Below, one piece after another: positions 35,187 through 43,591 of a DNA stretch of 56,318 nt. The position numbers and the translations under genes were made by a program. The notes beneath the pieces were generated by a model. The model made no database searches. It worked only from the letters and a program-made list of their open reading frames with translations, and was not told the DNA's origin. Positions within the stretch are counted from its first letter, which is position 1. Every line of letters begins with the position of its first letter. Origin of the DNA: Nostoc sp. CMAA1605 (GTDB lineage: Bacteria > Cyanobacteriota > Cyanobacteriia > Cyanobacteriales > Nostocaceae); the NCBI RefSeq assembly GCF_021596505.1, contig NZ_PJIZ01000021.1:1-56318 (forward strand), in the 5' to 3' direction.

Positions 35187-36455
35187 GTGAAATTATTATC
35201 TCAATTGAGGTTGAATTTGAATTTTGATCTACCTGCTTTTAGATCACGTAATTATCGCCTCTACTTTGCTGGACAAGCCTTCTCAATGACTGGGAATTTC
35301 ATGACGCAAGTAGCGGTGCTTTGGTTGATTTATCAATTGACTGATTCGGCTTTACTGTTGGGTTTAGCTGGATTTTTTGGTCAATTACCAGTGTTTGCAC
35401 TAGCTCCAATTTCAGGAATTTTAGCCGATCGCTACAACCGTCATCACCTGTTGCTCATGCTTCAGATTGTGGGTATTTCTTTATCAATAATTCTCACAGT
35501 CATCACATTTATGGGTGGTGCAAATTTTTGGACATTGCTGAGTTTTAGCGCATTGTTGGGCGTACTCAAAGGGTTGGATGTTCCTGTACGTCAGGCATTT
35601 GTCAGTGATATGGTGAGCCGGGAACTTATGGCAAATGCTATTGCCTTAAATGCCGCTTTTCTTCATACTGCACGCCTCATTGGCCCTGCTCTGGGTGGTA
35701 TTATGATTGCTCAATTGGGCGCAAGTTATTGCTTTTTGTACGATAGTCTGAGTTATCTTTTGGCTATTTGGGCAATCTCAGCAATGAAAATTACATCTAG
35801 AAACGTAGAAATACATAACAGCAATACATGGCATAAATTACAGGAAGGGTTTCAATATGCTTACCGTTTCTTGCCTGTGCGTTCTATTCTCTCATTATTA
35901 GCATTAACCAGCTTAGTTGGTATGTCATATACAACACTGCTACCCATCTTTGCAGTAGAAGTTCTAAGCGGCGACTCGGAAACCTTGGGTTTTCTCTCAG
36001 CAGCAGCAGCGATGGGTTCAGTGTTGGCGTGTGTCTATCTGAGTTTTCGCCAAAACGTGGCAGGTTTAGAGCGTTTAATTGCTTTTTCTCCAGTTTTTAT
36101 GGGAATTGGCTTCATTCTTTTCTCGGTATCCCAAGTTTTCTGGATTTCCCAATTAGCTTTAGTTCTAGTTGGTTGGAGTTCTACCCTTCAGGTAGCTGCT
36201 AGTAATACGGTGTTGCAATTTATTGTGGAAGACAGCAAACGGGGAAGGGTGATGAGTTTTTATGCTATGTGTTTTATGGGTATGGCTCCTTTCGGTAATT
36301 TATTAGCAGGAACCTCAGCTCATTATTTGAAAGCTCCGAATACACTGATTTTGGGCGGTATCGTTTGTATTGTGGGTTCGGTGCTATTTCTACAACAGCT
36401 ACCCCAGATTGTGAAGTTAATGCACTTGGGGAAAAATCAAGTGGTGACTAATTAG
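35187..36455 (+). CDS. MFS transporter (EntS-like MFS_3 group)
   Basis: 422 aa with about 12 hydrophobic segments and the MFS signature GILADRYNRHHLLLMLQI between TM2 and TM3. The opening PAFRSRNYRLYFAGQAFSMTGNFMTQVAVLWLIYQLT is typical of the EntS/MFS_3 exporter group. GTG start with AAAGGGG upstream. It follows module B on the same strand, which suggests export of a product such as sulfite, a sulfonate or a toxic intermediate; direction and substrate cannot be read from the sequence. Confidence 0.9.
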   Translation: MKLLSQLRLNLNFDLPAFRSRNYRLYFAGQAFSMTGNFMTQVAVLWLIYQLTDSALLLGLAGFFGQLPVFALAPISGILADRYNRHHLLLMLQIVGISLSIILTVITFMGGANFWTLLSFSALLGVLKGLDVPVRQAFVSDMVSRELMANAIALNAAFLHTARLIGPALGGIMIAQLGASYCFLYDSLSYLLAIWAISAMKITSRNVEIHNSNTWHKLQEGFQYAYRFLPVRSILSLLALTSLVGMSYTTLLPIFAVEVLSGDSETLGFLSAAAAMGSVLACVYLSFRQNVAGLERLIAFSPVFMGIGFILFSVSQVFWISQLALVLVGWSSTLQVAASNTVLQFIVEDSKRGRVMSFYAMCFMGMAPFGNLLAGTSAHYLKAPNTLILGGIVCIVGSVLFLQQLPQIVKLMHLGKNQVVTN

Positions 36456-36605
36456 GTTAGTGATGAGAGCGATCGAACAACCGGTGAGGTTCATTTTTTC
36501 AAGGTAAATGACACCCCTTTCTGATCTGGCGCAATCTTTGGTATTCATTTAGTTAATCTAACAATTAGGTGTACATATTCCAAAAAGAATGTATAATAAC
36601 TAAAC

Positions 36606-36635
36606 AACGGTAACTCGACCGATAAAGTGTAATAT
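36606..36635 (+). promoter_or_regulatory. Candidate operator of the sulfur regulon (site 4, GST cassette)
   Basis: Matches the ssuD site at 18 of 30 positions (ACGGTAA, TCGA and GTAAT blocks in register). It lies 142 nt upstream of the GST start. The rest of the 36456-36777 gap shows no gene. Confidence 0.5.
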
Positions 36636-36777
36636 ACCATAAGCCAAACATTGGTACTTGCCAGTCAAATTCTCTAAAGTCGCAGTTATCAGGACAGCTT
36701 GCTTTTGTATTATTGGTCTGATTTGGGTTGTGCAAGCTTAAAACCTGCGTTCAAAATCACTACCAGGACAGGATTTT

Positions 36778-37443
36778 ATGAGCAATATCCAACTTTACTT
36801 TGCTAAAGCCTCTACTTTCTCGCAACGTACCCGTGTAGTTTTACTAGAAAAAGGTATTGACTTTACCCCGATAGAGATTGATTTACAGAATAAACCAGAG
36901 GGTTACGCGCAGATTTCCCGCTATGGTAAAGTTCCAGCGATTCAACATGGGGATGTTGTGATCTATGAATCTGCAATTATTAATGAGTATTTAGAGGAAG
37001 TTTTTCCCGAACCGGCATTATTACCCCATGATCCGGCAAAAAAAGCGATCGCTCGCATCTGGATAGACTACGCCAATACTCGCCTTGTCCCAGCTTTTAA
37101 CAAATTTCTCCGTGGTAAAGATAGTCAAGAACGGGAACAGGGAAAACAAGAGTTCACAGAAGCACTTTTATATCTGGAACAAGAAGGATTAGGTAAAGGT
37201 GATTATTTCTTAGGTGATCAGTTTAGTCTCGTTGACATCAGCTTCTATCCCTGGTTTGAACGTTTACCACTCTTGGAACATTTCCGTCAATTCACACTAC
37301 CAGCAGAAACACCACGTTTGCAGACATGGTGGAATCTGGTACGCGATCGCGACTCAATTCAAGCAGTAGCTAATCCTGTGGACTTTTATCTACAAAGATT
37401 TGCCAATATTTTGGGTGAACCTGTTCCCGTTGGAGCAAAGTAA
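36778..37443 (+). CDS. Glutathione S-transferase family protein (paralogue 2, no N-terminal Cys)
   Basis: 221 aa, collinear with the GST at 2590-3255 ([69 protein letters not shown]). At the position of Cys12 in that paralogue this protein has Ser (ASTFSQR), so a Cys-based thiol-transferase mechanism is unlikely and glutathione would be activated by Ser, as in other GST classes. AGGA precedes the ATG. It leads a cassette with the CmcJ-like and TauD-like genes and has a candidate operator upstream. A glutathione-dependent step on an organosulfur compound is inferred. Confidence 0.88.
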   Translation: MSNIQLYFAKASTFSQRTRVVLLEKGIDFTPIEIDLQNKPEGYAQISRYGKVPAIQHGDVVIYESAIINEYLEEVFPEPALLPHDPAKKAIARIWIDYANTRLVPAFNKFLRGKDSQEREQGKQEFTEALLYLEQEGLGKGDYFLGDQFSLVDISFYPWFERLPLLEHFRQFTLPAETPRLQTWWNLVRDRDSIQAVANPVDFYLQRFANILGEPVPVGAK

Positions 37444-37510
37444 AAGGTAAAAATCTTTATGGTTTTCTGCCTTGTGAGTATTTCATACACAAGATAAATG
37501 GGGATGAACT

Positions 37511-38380
37511 ATGAGCTTAAATCAAGTTCTAGACAGACCGATTTCCCAAACACTGCCATATGTGGAGGCTGAACTTACTTACCTCGTCCCGATGGCGGAA
37601 AAGCTCGTTAACTATACCTATGAACCGCCAGCAGGCATTCTCCGCAGCAATGGGACTTATCAGGCGCATAAGTTACCTATTTATAATGCTCGTTCCATCG
37701 CAAAAGATATCTCTTTAGATAAAGAAGGCTTTGGATTTACTCAACATCAAACTCAGGTGCATAACTTTTATGATGAAGAGGAATTACGCCGCGTTTACTA
37801 TCTTGAAGCCGAGCAATTATTAAAAGAGGTGACAGGTGCAGAGCAGGTAGTGATATTTGATCACACCTTGCGGAATGCTACTCAATCCAAGGCTAATGAG
37901 AATAGCATTAAAGAACCTGTCAAGCGCGTCCATAATGATTTCACAGCCAAATCTGGCTATACTCGCGCTCGTTTAGAATTAGCGACACGGGGAATAGACA
38001 ATATTGATGAGCTTTTACAGCGACGGTTTGCGATCATTAATGTTTGGCGTGCGATCGCTCACGCTCAACCCATACAAGAATCACCATTAGCCGTGTGTGA
38101 TGCCCAAAGTATTGCACCTACAGACCTTGTAGCTGGTGATTTAGTATATCGCGGTCGCGTCGGTGAAACCTACGCCGTTACTTATAACCAAGAACACAAA
38201 TGGTTTTATTTTCCGCAAATGCACAGGGACGAAGCCTTATTTATCAAGTGTTTTGACTCTGCAACAGACGGACGCGCTCGGTTTGCTGCTCACACAGCTT
38301 TTGAAGACCCAACCAGTCCTTCAGATGCACCGCCAAGAGAAAGTATAGAGTTGCGGACACTCGTTTTCTATCCCGATTAG
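37511..38380 (+). CDS. CmcJ/NvfI/AsaB-like putative Fe(II)/2-oxoglutarate oxygenase
   Basis: 289 aa resembling the CmcJ/NvfI family: PMAEKLVNYTYEPPAGILRSNG near residue 27-48, then VTGAEQVVIFDHTLRN and KRVHNDFTAKSGY. Characterised members include fungal and bacterial hydroxylases, desaturases and endoperoxidases that use iron and 2-oxoglutarate; a His-x-Asp pair is visible at His141-x-Asp143. Later MHRDEALFIKCFDS and AAHTAFEDP hold further candidate ligands. It lies 67 nt after the GST gene and 45 nt before the TauD-like gene, so the three are probably one transcript. Substrate unknown. Confidence 0.75.
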   Translation: MSLNQVLDRPISQTLPYVEAELTYLVPMAEKLVNYTYEPPAGILRSNGTYQAHKLPIYNARSIAKDISLDKEGFGFTQHQTQVHNFYDEEELRRVYYLEAEQLLKEVTGAEQVVIFDHTLRNATQSKANENSIKEPVKRVHNDFTAKSGYTRARLELATRGIDNIDELLQRRFAIINVWRAIAHAQPIQESPLAVCDAQSIAPTDLVAGDLVYRGRVGETYAVTYNQEHKWFYFPQMHRDEALFIKCFDSATDGRARFAAHTAFEDPTSPSDAPPRESIELRTLVFYPD

Positions 38381-38425
38381 TAGTGTTTTTTCTACCTGCT
38401 GTTATACAAACTTTGGAGAATAGAC

Positions 38426-39394
38426 ATGGGTTACAAACATATAGAGGTTAAACCTACTTCTGGGTTCACTGGTGCTGAAATCAGTGGCGTGAATCTTGCA
38501 AAGGATGTGCAAGATGAGGTAATTGCCGAAATTCGCAAAGCATTATTGAAGTGGAAGGTTGTGTTCTTTCGCAATCAAAACATAGATCATGCTGCACAGA
38601 TTGCCTTTACATCTCGTTTTGGTGAAGTTACCTACGCACATCCCCACGAAGATGAGCCAATAGATGGCTTTTCTCAAATCTTACCCATTGACCGCAGCCG
38701 CTTTGAACGACGCAATGGTATACAACGTTCTAGCTACGAAAGCCGTTGGCACACTGATGTGACTGCGGTTGTTAACCCTCCTGCGGGTTCAATTTTGCGT
38801 GCGGTTAACGTTCCTAGCTTTGGTGGTGACACACAGTGGACTAATTTGGTTGCAGCTTATGAGGGTTTATCAGAACCTCTACGGAAATTAGCTGATGGAT
38901 TAAAAGCTGAACATCGGTTTAACGCACGTTTGCGAATACCTAGTAATAGCAAATATGCCCAACGTATAGCAGCTAATCCCCAAGTTTCAATTCACCCAGT
39001 GGTGCGCGTTCATCCTGAGACTGGTGAAAAAGCATTGTTTGTAAACCCTGGCTTCACTTCACACATTCTCGATGTATCACCACAAGAAAGCGAACTGCTG
39101 CTTGAGTTGTTCTTTAAACAAATCACTAAACCCGCCTACACTACCCGCTTCCGGTGGAATAATGGTGATATTGCCTTCTGGGACAACCGCGCCACCTCGC
39201 ATTTAGCACCCCAAGATTTAGATCATATAGAAGTTGAGCGCGTACTCTATCGCACTACCATTACGGGTGATATTCCAGTCGGGCCTGACGGGTTTAAATC
39301 ACAAATAGTTGAAGGTGAACCATTAACTAGTGATTTACCAACAGTCCTGAAGCAAAAATCTGAAAAGGTGTTAGCAGAACCAGCACTCAATTAA
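38426..39394 (+). CDS. TauD/TfdA-family 2-oxoglutarate-dependent dioxygenase
   Basis: 322 aa with the iron facial triad His109-x-Asp111 (SRWHTDVTA) and His259 (ATSHLAPQD), and Arg272 placed 13 residues later for 2-oxoglutarate. GSILRAVNVPSFGGDTQWTN and NNGDIAFWDNRATSH are standard TauD/TfdA signatures. Relatives hydroxylate taurine, alkylsulfatases' substrates or aryloxyacetates, releasing sulfite or sulfate and an aldehyde. The sulfonate context favours an organosulfonate or sulfate-ester substrate. It follows the CmcJ-like gene; two MITE-like elements separate it from the EamA transporter. Confidence 0.92.
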   Translation: MGYKHIEVKPTSGFTGAEISGVNLAKDVQDEVIAEIRKALLKWKVVFFRNQNIDHAAQIAFTSRFGEVTYAHPHEDEPIDGFSQILPIDRSRFERRNGIQRSSYESRWHTDVTAVVNPPAGSILRAVNVPSFGGDTQWTNLVAAYEGLSEPLRKLADGLKAEHRFNARLRIPSNSKYAQRIAANPQVSIHPVVRVHPETGEKALFVNPGFTSHILDVSPQESELLLELFFKQITKPAYTTRFRWNNGDIAFWDNRATSHLAPQDLDHIEVERVLYRTTITGDIPVGPDGFKSQIVEGEPLTSDLPTVLKQKSEKVLAEPALN

Positions 39395-39403
39395 GTTGGA
39401 AAT

Positions 39404-39477
39404 TATAGCGTTTCTCAATTCAAAGAAGTACACATACAAAAAGTCAGGTATATTTCAATTAGCTGGGAAACGCTATA
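39404..39477. repeat. 74-bp MITE-like element
   Basis: Perfect 11-bp terminal inverted repeats: TATAGCGTTTC (39404-39414) and GAAACGCTATA (39467-39477). No internal frame. It sits 10 nt past the TauD-like stop. Confidence 0.65.
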
Positions 39478-39498
39478 AATCCGCACCCTCGCAATAGG

Positions 39499-39589
39499 TA
39501 AGCTAATCAGCATTTAAGTTGCATAAAGCTAGGGCTAAAGCCCTTACTACAAGCGAATCAGTCTGAAAAAATGAATGACGATTAGCTTA
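39499..39589 (+). repeat. 91-bp MITE, family 1, copy B
   Basis: Perfect 10-bp ends TAAGCTAATC and GATTAGCTTA with a central GGGCTAAAGCCC palindrome. About 85 of 91 positions match the reverse complement of copy A at 30435-30525. It ends 35 nt before the EamA gene and may have replaced its original upstream region. Confidence 0.88.
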
Positions 39590-39624
39590 TTCAGAAAAAA
39601 AGTGTTTTTAGCAATACAATCGGG

Positions 39625-40611
39625 TTGTCCTTTCGTAGCTTTTTGATAGTGTTGGGCATCCTTACGGTTCTTTTATCTGCCTTTGTTTTGTCATTCCATA
39701 ACATTACAGTACGAGTTTTGTTTTCCGAACATCTCGTACTGGGTTTCTTTTTACTTGGTGGATATGTAAAACCGGATCTACCGAATTCTTTCTTACTAAT
39801 GTTTATGCGAATGTTATTAGTAGTACCACTAATGGCATTAGTAGCATTTAAACTATATCCATCAGCCCTGACAGAATTGCGAGACTTGTTCAGCCGAGAA
39901 AGGAGGGATATTTTATTTCAAGCTTTTGGCTGCGGGATACTGATGTTTGTGTATATTGCTTTACTTTATGTTGCTATTGGCTTAATTCCCACTGGAATTG
40001 CCCTCACCTTATTTTTTACCTATCCTATATTTACGGCTCTTCTATCTTGGAAATTTTTTGGCGATCGCCCTACATGGTTATGTTGGCTGGTAATGGCTAT
40101 TATTCTTATAGGTAGTGTGCTGACAGTACCTCAATCTTCTACTACCTACAGTAACCAGTCTATTAACATTGGTATCATCACAAGTGTTAGTTCTGGGATA
40201 GTTTACGCTTTTTATAACATCATTGCCCAAAAATGCTTAACTAGATTTCATCCAGTTCCCTTTACCTGGATTAGCTTTGCCTCTACTCTCATACTTTCTG
40301 GTGTTTGTTTATTGTTTTGGCCGTCTACCGGCACGCAACTCGATTGGACACCTTTGTGGATTGGCAGTATTTTTTCTGGTTTAGTCAGCTTTATTGGACA
40401 CACAATGAATAATGCCGGAATTCGGATGATTGGCGCAACTACCGCCTCAATCATTGGTTCTAGCAGTCCAGCATTAACAGCGTTAGTTGCATGGTTAACA
40501 ATTAGCGAAGCGTTAAATGCGACACAAAATGTGGGAATTGGGATTGTAACTTTCGGAATTGCGCTGTTGAGTGGAGAAAAGTGGATTAAATCATTGAATA
40601 TGAGGAGTTAA
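39625..40611 (+). CDS. EamA/DMT-family transporter
   Basis: 328 aa with ten hydrophobic segments in two five-helix halves, as in drug/metabolite transporters: LIPTGIALTLFFTYPIFTALLSW in the first half and GATTASIIGSSSPALTALVAWLTISEAL in the second. The start is TTG without a convincing ribosome binding site; no in-frame ATG is available until about residue 60, inside the membrane region, so TTG is kept. The MITE just upstream may have altered the promoter. Exporter of amino-acid-like or other small metabolites is the usual role; a link to the sulfur genes is positional only. Confidence 0.85.
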   Translation: MSFRSFLIVLGILTVLLSAFVLSFHNITVRVLFSEHLVLGFFLLGGYVKPDLPNSFLLMFMRMLLVVPLMALVAFKLYPSALTELRDLFSRERRDILFQAFGCGILMFVYIALLYVAIGLIPTGIALTLFFTYPIFTALLSWKFFGDRPTWLCWLVMAIILIGSVLTVPQSSTTYSNQSINIGIITSVSSGIVYAFYNIIAQKCLTRFHPVPFTWISFASTLILSGVCLLFWPSTGTQLDWTPLWIGSIFSGLVSFIGHTMNNAGIRMIGATTASIIGSSSPALTALVAWLTISEALNATQNVGIGIVTFGIALLSGEKWIKSLNMRS

Positions 40612-40688
40612 TCTCATTTAATTTTTGGGAATTCCCTACAAGTTCAGTGCATAACCATAATCATCTGACTTTTAACGAAAAGTTGTAT

Positions 40689-41690
40689 TCAATGCGATCG
40701 CAATTTGTCGAAACACCTCACTAGCTGGGGAAGCTTGTTCACTGATGGCGATGGATTTCCGCTATCCCCACCGCTACAAATGCGCGAATCAATGGGGATT
40801 TGTCCCAGTAGAGGCGTTTGTAATTCGGCTGCGAGTTGTTCACCGCCACCACTACCAAAAATATAGGTGCGTGAACCACAATCCCCACAAATTAAATAAC
40901 TCATATTTTCCACAATCCCCAGCACAGGCACACCGACTTGGCGGAACATATATATATTACGTCGGACATCTGCAACAGCTACTTGTTGCGGAGTCGTCAC
41001 CAGAATCACACCACAAATTGGACTTTCTTGAATAATCGTAATTTGAGCATCACCTGTACCTGGAGGTAAATCTATCAATAAATAATCCAATTCGCCCCAT
41101 TCCACATCATTGATAAATTGGGTAATAATTTTGTGCAGTACAGGCCCCCGCCAAGCCAAAGGACGATTTTTTTCTGCTAGTAAACCCACCGACATTAATT
41201 TAATTCCCTGCACTTCTAAAGGTAAAAACTTCTCACCTGTAGGAGTCTGAATTACTTCCACATCAGCTTGTCCTAAACCCAACATTTGCGGCACATTCGG
41301 CCCATAAACATCCGCATCTAATAGCCCAACTTTTGCCCCTTGTAAACTTAAAGCTGCGGCTATATTTACGGCTGTAGTTGATTTACCAACACCACCTTTA
41401 CCACTAGAAATTCCCAGAGTTATTTTCACCCCAGGAATTGTACAAATTTGAATATAAGTCTTTTTGCACCAAGATAAAGCTGATAATTTAGCTTCAACTT
41501 CTGTTTGTAATTGCTGCTGATGAGAACCAATATATAAACGCAAGTAAACGTAGTTATCAACTATACGGAGATTCCGCACCATTCCCAAACTTACAATGTC
41601 ATTTTTTAAAGTAGGTTCAATAACTTGTTTAAGGAGTTTGACGACTTCTTGCTGATAAGAATTAACTTCTGCTTTTACCATTATTGCCAA
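40689..41690 (-). CDS. mrp: Mrp/NBP35-type Fe-S cluster carrier ATPase
   Basis: 333 aa. An N-terminal MIP18/DUF59-like domain (residues ~10-80) is followed by a P-loop ATPase with the deviant Walker A SGKGGVGKST (~96-105), DADVYGPNVPQMLG, DYLLIDLPPGTGD and a C-terminal CxxC (ICGDCGS) that in this family bridges an Fe-S cluster. Full length for cyanobacterial Mrp. It closes the minus-strand module C gene string, 76 nt after the HEAT gene. A copy beside a flavoprotein and 2[4Fe-4S] ferredoxin may assist cluster loading of that enzyme; whether it is the general housekeeping Mrp of the cell cannot be told from this window. Confidence 0.92.
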   Translation of the reverse strand: MAIMVKAEVNSYQQEVVKLLKQVIEPTLKNDIVSLGMVRNLRIVDNYVYLRLYIGSHQQQLQTEVEAKLSALSWCKKTYIQICTIPGVKITLGISSGKGGVGKSTTAVNIAAALSLQGAKVGLLDADVYGPNVPQMLGLGQADVEVIQTPTGEKFLPLEVQGIKLMSVGLLAEKNRPLAWRGPVLHKIITQFINDVEWGELDYLLIDLPPGTGDAQITIIQESPICGVILVTTPQQVAVADVRRNIYMFRQVGVPVLGIVENMSYLICGDCGSRTYIFGSGGGEQLAAELQTPLLGQIPIDSRICSGGDSGNPSPSVNKLPQLVRCFDKLRSH

Positions 41691-41766
41691 ACCTCTTAAA
41701 AAGTTTTATAAAACCACAGCAGACTAACTTTAAAAACACTCTGCGTGTCTCCGCCTTTACTTCTCG

Positions 41767-42738
41767 TTACTCTGCGTTAAAAACAATATCTGTTTGTATC
41801 TTGTTAATCGCTCGTTGCGCTTGAATAGCAACTTCCCTATCAGGATCATCTAAAGCTTGTTGCAGAGGGATGATCACATCAGAATGAGCCAAATTACCAA
41901 GAGCAATTACAGCTTCTTTACGAACATCTGCATATTCATCTGCTAAAGCTTGAATTAATTGCGGCATAACTTGAATATCTGAAATTTTTTGTAAAGCTTG
42001 TGCTGTGGCTTTCCTAACTTGCCAATGTTCATCATTTAAAGCAGTTTCTAAGGCAAAAATTGCTTGATGATTTGCGTGAATAGCTAGAGATTTAGCGGTA
42101 TTACGCCGCACTTGCCAGTCATTATCATTAGTTAGTGCTTGACTGAGTTTAGTAATTACTTCTACATCTTGTAAATGCCCTAAAGTTAAAGCCGCAGCCC
42201 GCCGCACAACTGCTGAATCATCAAAAATTAAATCTAAAGCTTCAGGACAGGTTTCTAGTTGGTTAAGATATCGCAATGTGGTAATCGCTGTTTCTCTTAA
42301 CTCAGAATTATCTGATTGTAAAAATGGTAATATATAGGGTAAAGATTGAATATCATGAATTTTACGCAACAGCACTAAAATATTGAGTTGTGTATTGATA
42401 TCATCAATTTGGAGTTTATCTAATAAAAGCAATAAATCATCTGGACTAACTAACTCATTTAAGGCTGATGCAGCTTCACTCCTAATATCTTCATCTTGTG
42501 AACTCAAGCATTCTATTAAAGCAGGAATTGCCACAGAATTAGCAATTTCCCAAAGAGCAGATATAGCTATTTTCTGGACAGCTACACTTTCATCTTTGAG
42601 GGCGATAATTAAAGCATCAATTGTCTCTTCTTCGCCGAGATGTTGCAAGGTTTTAACAGCTACTAAACGCTCATTTACATCAGGCGATCGCAACATTTCC
42701 AACCATTGATTTAATTCAGAATCAGCACTTATAGACAC
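41767..42738 (-). CDS. HEAT-repeat protein
   Basis: 323 aa made almost entirely of about ten ~31-residue HEAT repeats of the PBS-lyase type (DVNERLVAVKTLQHLGEEETIDALIIAL, DVRKEAVIALGNLAHSDVIIPLQQAL). No catalytic site. It lies 72 nt after the module C ferredoxin and 76 nt before mrp on the same strand. HEAT proteins of this kind act as scaffolds or, in cyanobacteria, as phycobilin lyases; the genomic position favours a scaffold or maturation role for the module C flavoprotein/ferredoxin (inference). Confidence 0.88.
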   Translation of the reverse strand: MSISADSELNQWLEMLRSPDVNERLVAVKTLQHLGEEETIDALIIALKDESVAVQKIAISALWEIANSVAIPALIECLSSQDEDIRSEAASALNELVSPDDLLLLLDKLQIDDINTQLNILVLLRKIHDIQSLPYILPFLQSDNSELRETAITTLRYLNQLETCPEALDLIFDDSAVVRRAAALTLGHLQDVEVITKLSQALTNDNDWQVRRNTAKSLAIHANHQAIFALETALNDEHWQVRKATAQALQKISDIQVMPQLIQALADEYADVRKEAVIALGNLAHSDVIIPLQQALDDPDREVAIQAQRAINKIQTDIVFNAE

Positions 42739-42810
42739 CTAAATCCTCTCCACAACTCTTACTCTCCGCGCCTCTGCGCCTCTGCGTGATATATCTTAAT
42801 AACGACCTAA

Positions 42811-43038
42811 TTACCGCAACAAAAAAGGAATCTGCACCGTAATAGCATTAGTAGGACATTCCTTTTCACAGGGTAAACAAAACCAACACTCGTCATATTT
42901 CATATAAGCTTTCCCCGTCTCTGGATTCTTAGCCAACACATCTAAAGGACAAACTTCAATACAAGCCGTACATTTTTCCAAACATTTTGATTCATCAACA
43001 ATGACAGGAACATCTACCCTCTGATTTATTAAAGCCAT
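42811..43038 (-). CDS. 2[4Fe-4S] ferredoxin-type subunit of module C (AprB-like)
   Basis: 75 aa with two cluster motifs, CLEKCTACIEVCP and CWFCLPCEKECP, and a strand before the first (VDVPVIVDESK) as in AprB-like ferredoxins. AGGAG lies 6 nt before the ATG. Shorter than and distinct from the ferredoxins of modules A and B, matching the divergence of its flavoprotein. A GNAT gene separates it from the flavoprotein. Expected to pass electrons to the flavoprotein at 43592-45301. Confidence 0.92.
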   Translation of the reverse strand: MALINQRVDVPVIVDESKCLEKCTACIEVCPLDVLAKNPETGKAYMKYDECWFCLPCEKECPTNAITVQIPFLLR

Positions 43039-43061
43039 AAAACTCCTATTTGATTTTGTAA

Positions 43062-43571
43062 CTAAACAGTTAATCGATAAAATAGATGAGGTAAATTAGC
43101 ATGGATAATTTCACGCTCATACTTAAATCCCAACTTTTCCATTACTCTTTGCGAAGCTTGATTTGTCGTGAGCGTAAAGCAAACTATATCTTTTAATTTC
43201 AGCAACTCAAAACCAATTTTCAAGATTTGCTCACCCATTTCTGTAGCCAACCCTTGACCCCAAAATTTATCCATGAGTGCATAAGCTAATTCCACTTCAT
43301 TAATACCTTCTACACTAGTATTGCGAAGTCCAGCACGACCAACAAATTGATGATTATTCTTGTCTCGAAATACCCATAAGCCAAAACCGTAACTTTGCCA
43401 ATGATGTAAGTTATTGAAAATAAATAGCCGTGTCTCTTCATCAGAACGCACACCGCCTAAAGTAGCCATAACTTTTTGATTTTGGTGCATTCGACAAAGT
43501 TCATGCAAATCCTGGAATTGTAGCCGTTCTGCTAGCAGACGAGATGTAGAAAATGTTTCTATTATCTGCAT
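43062..43571 (-). CDS. GNAT-family acetyltransferase (RimJ/RimL-like)
   Basis: About 169 aa with the start TSRLLAERL, central GLWVFRDKNNHQFVGRAGLR and the acetyl-CoA loop WGQGLATEMGEQIL, all typical of the RimJ/RimL branch. The frame also allows a GTG start at 43595 overlapping the flavoprotein stop (GTGA), which would indicate translational coupling. It is inserted between the flavoprotein and ferredoxin of module C. Target unknown: an N-terminal amino group, or a small-molecule amine such as a sulfonate analogue. Confidence 0.85.
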   Translation of the reverse strand: MQIIETFSTSRLLAERLQFQDLHELCRMHQNQKVMATLGGVRSDEETRLFIFNNLHHWQSYGFGLWVFRDKNNHQFVGRAGLRNTSVEGINEVELAYALMDKFWGQGLATEMGEQILKIGFELLKLKDIVCFTLTTNQASQRVMEKLGFKYEREIIHANLPHLFYRLTV

Positions 43572-43591
43572 ACTTTTGATTATTTTAACTA

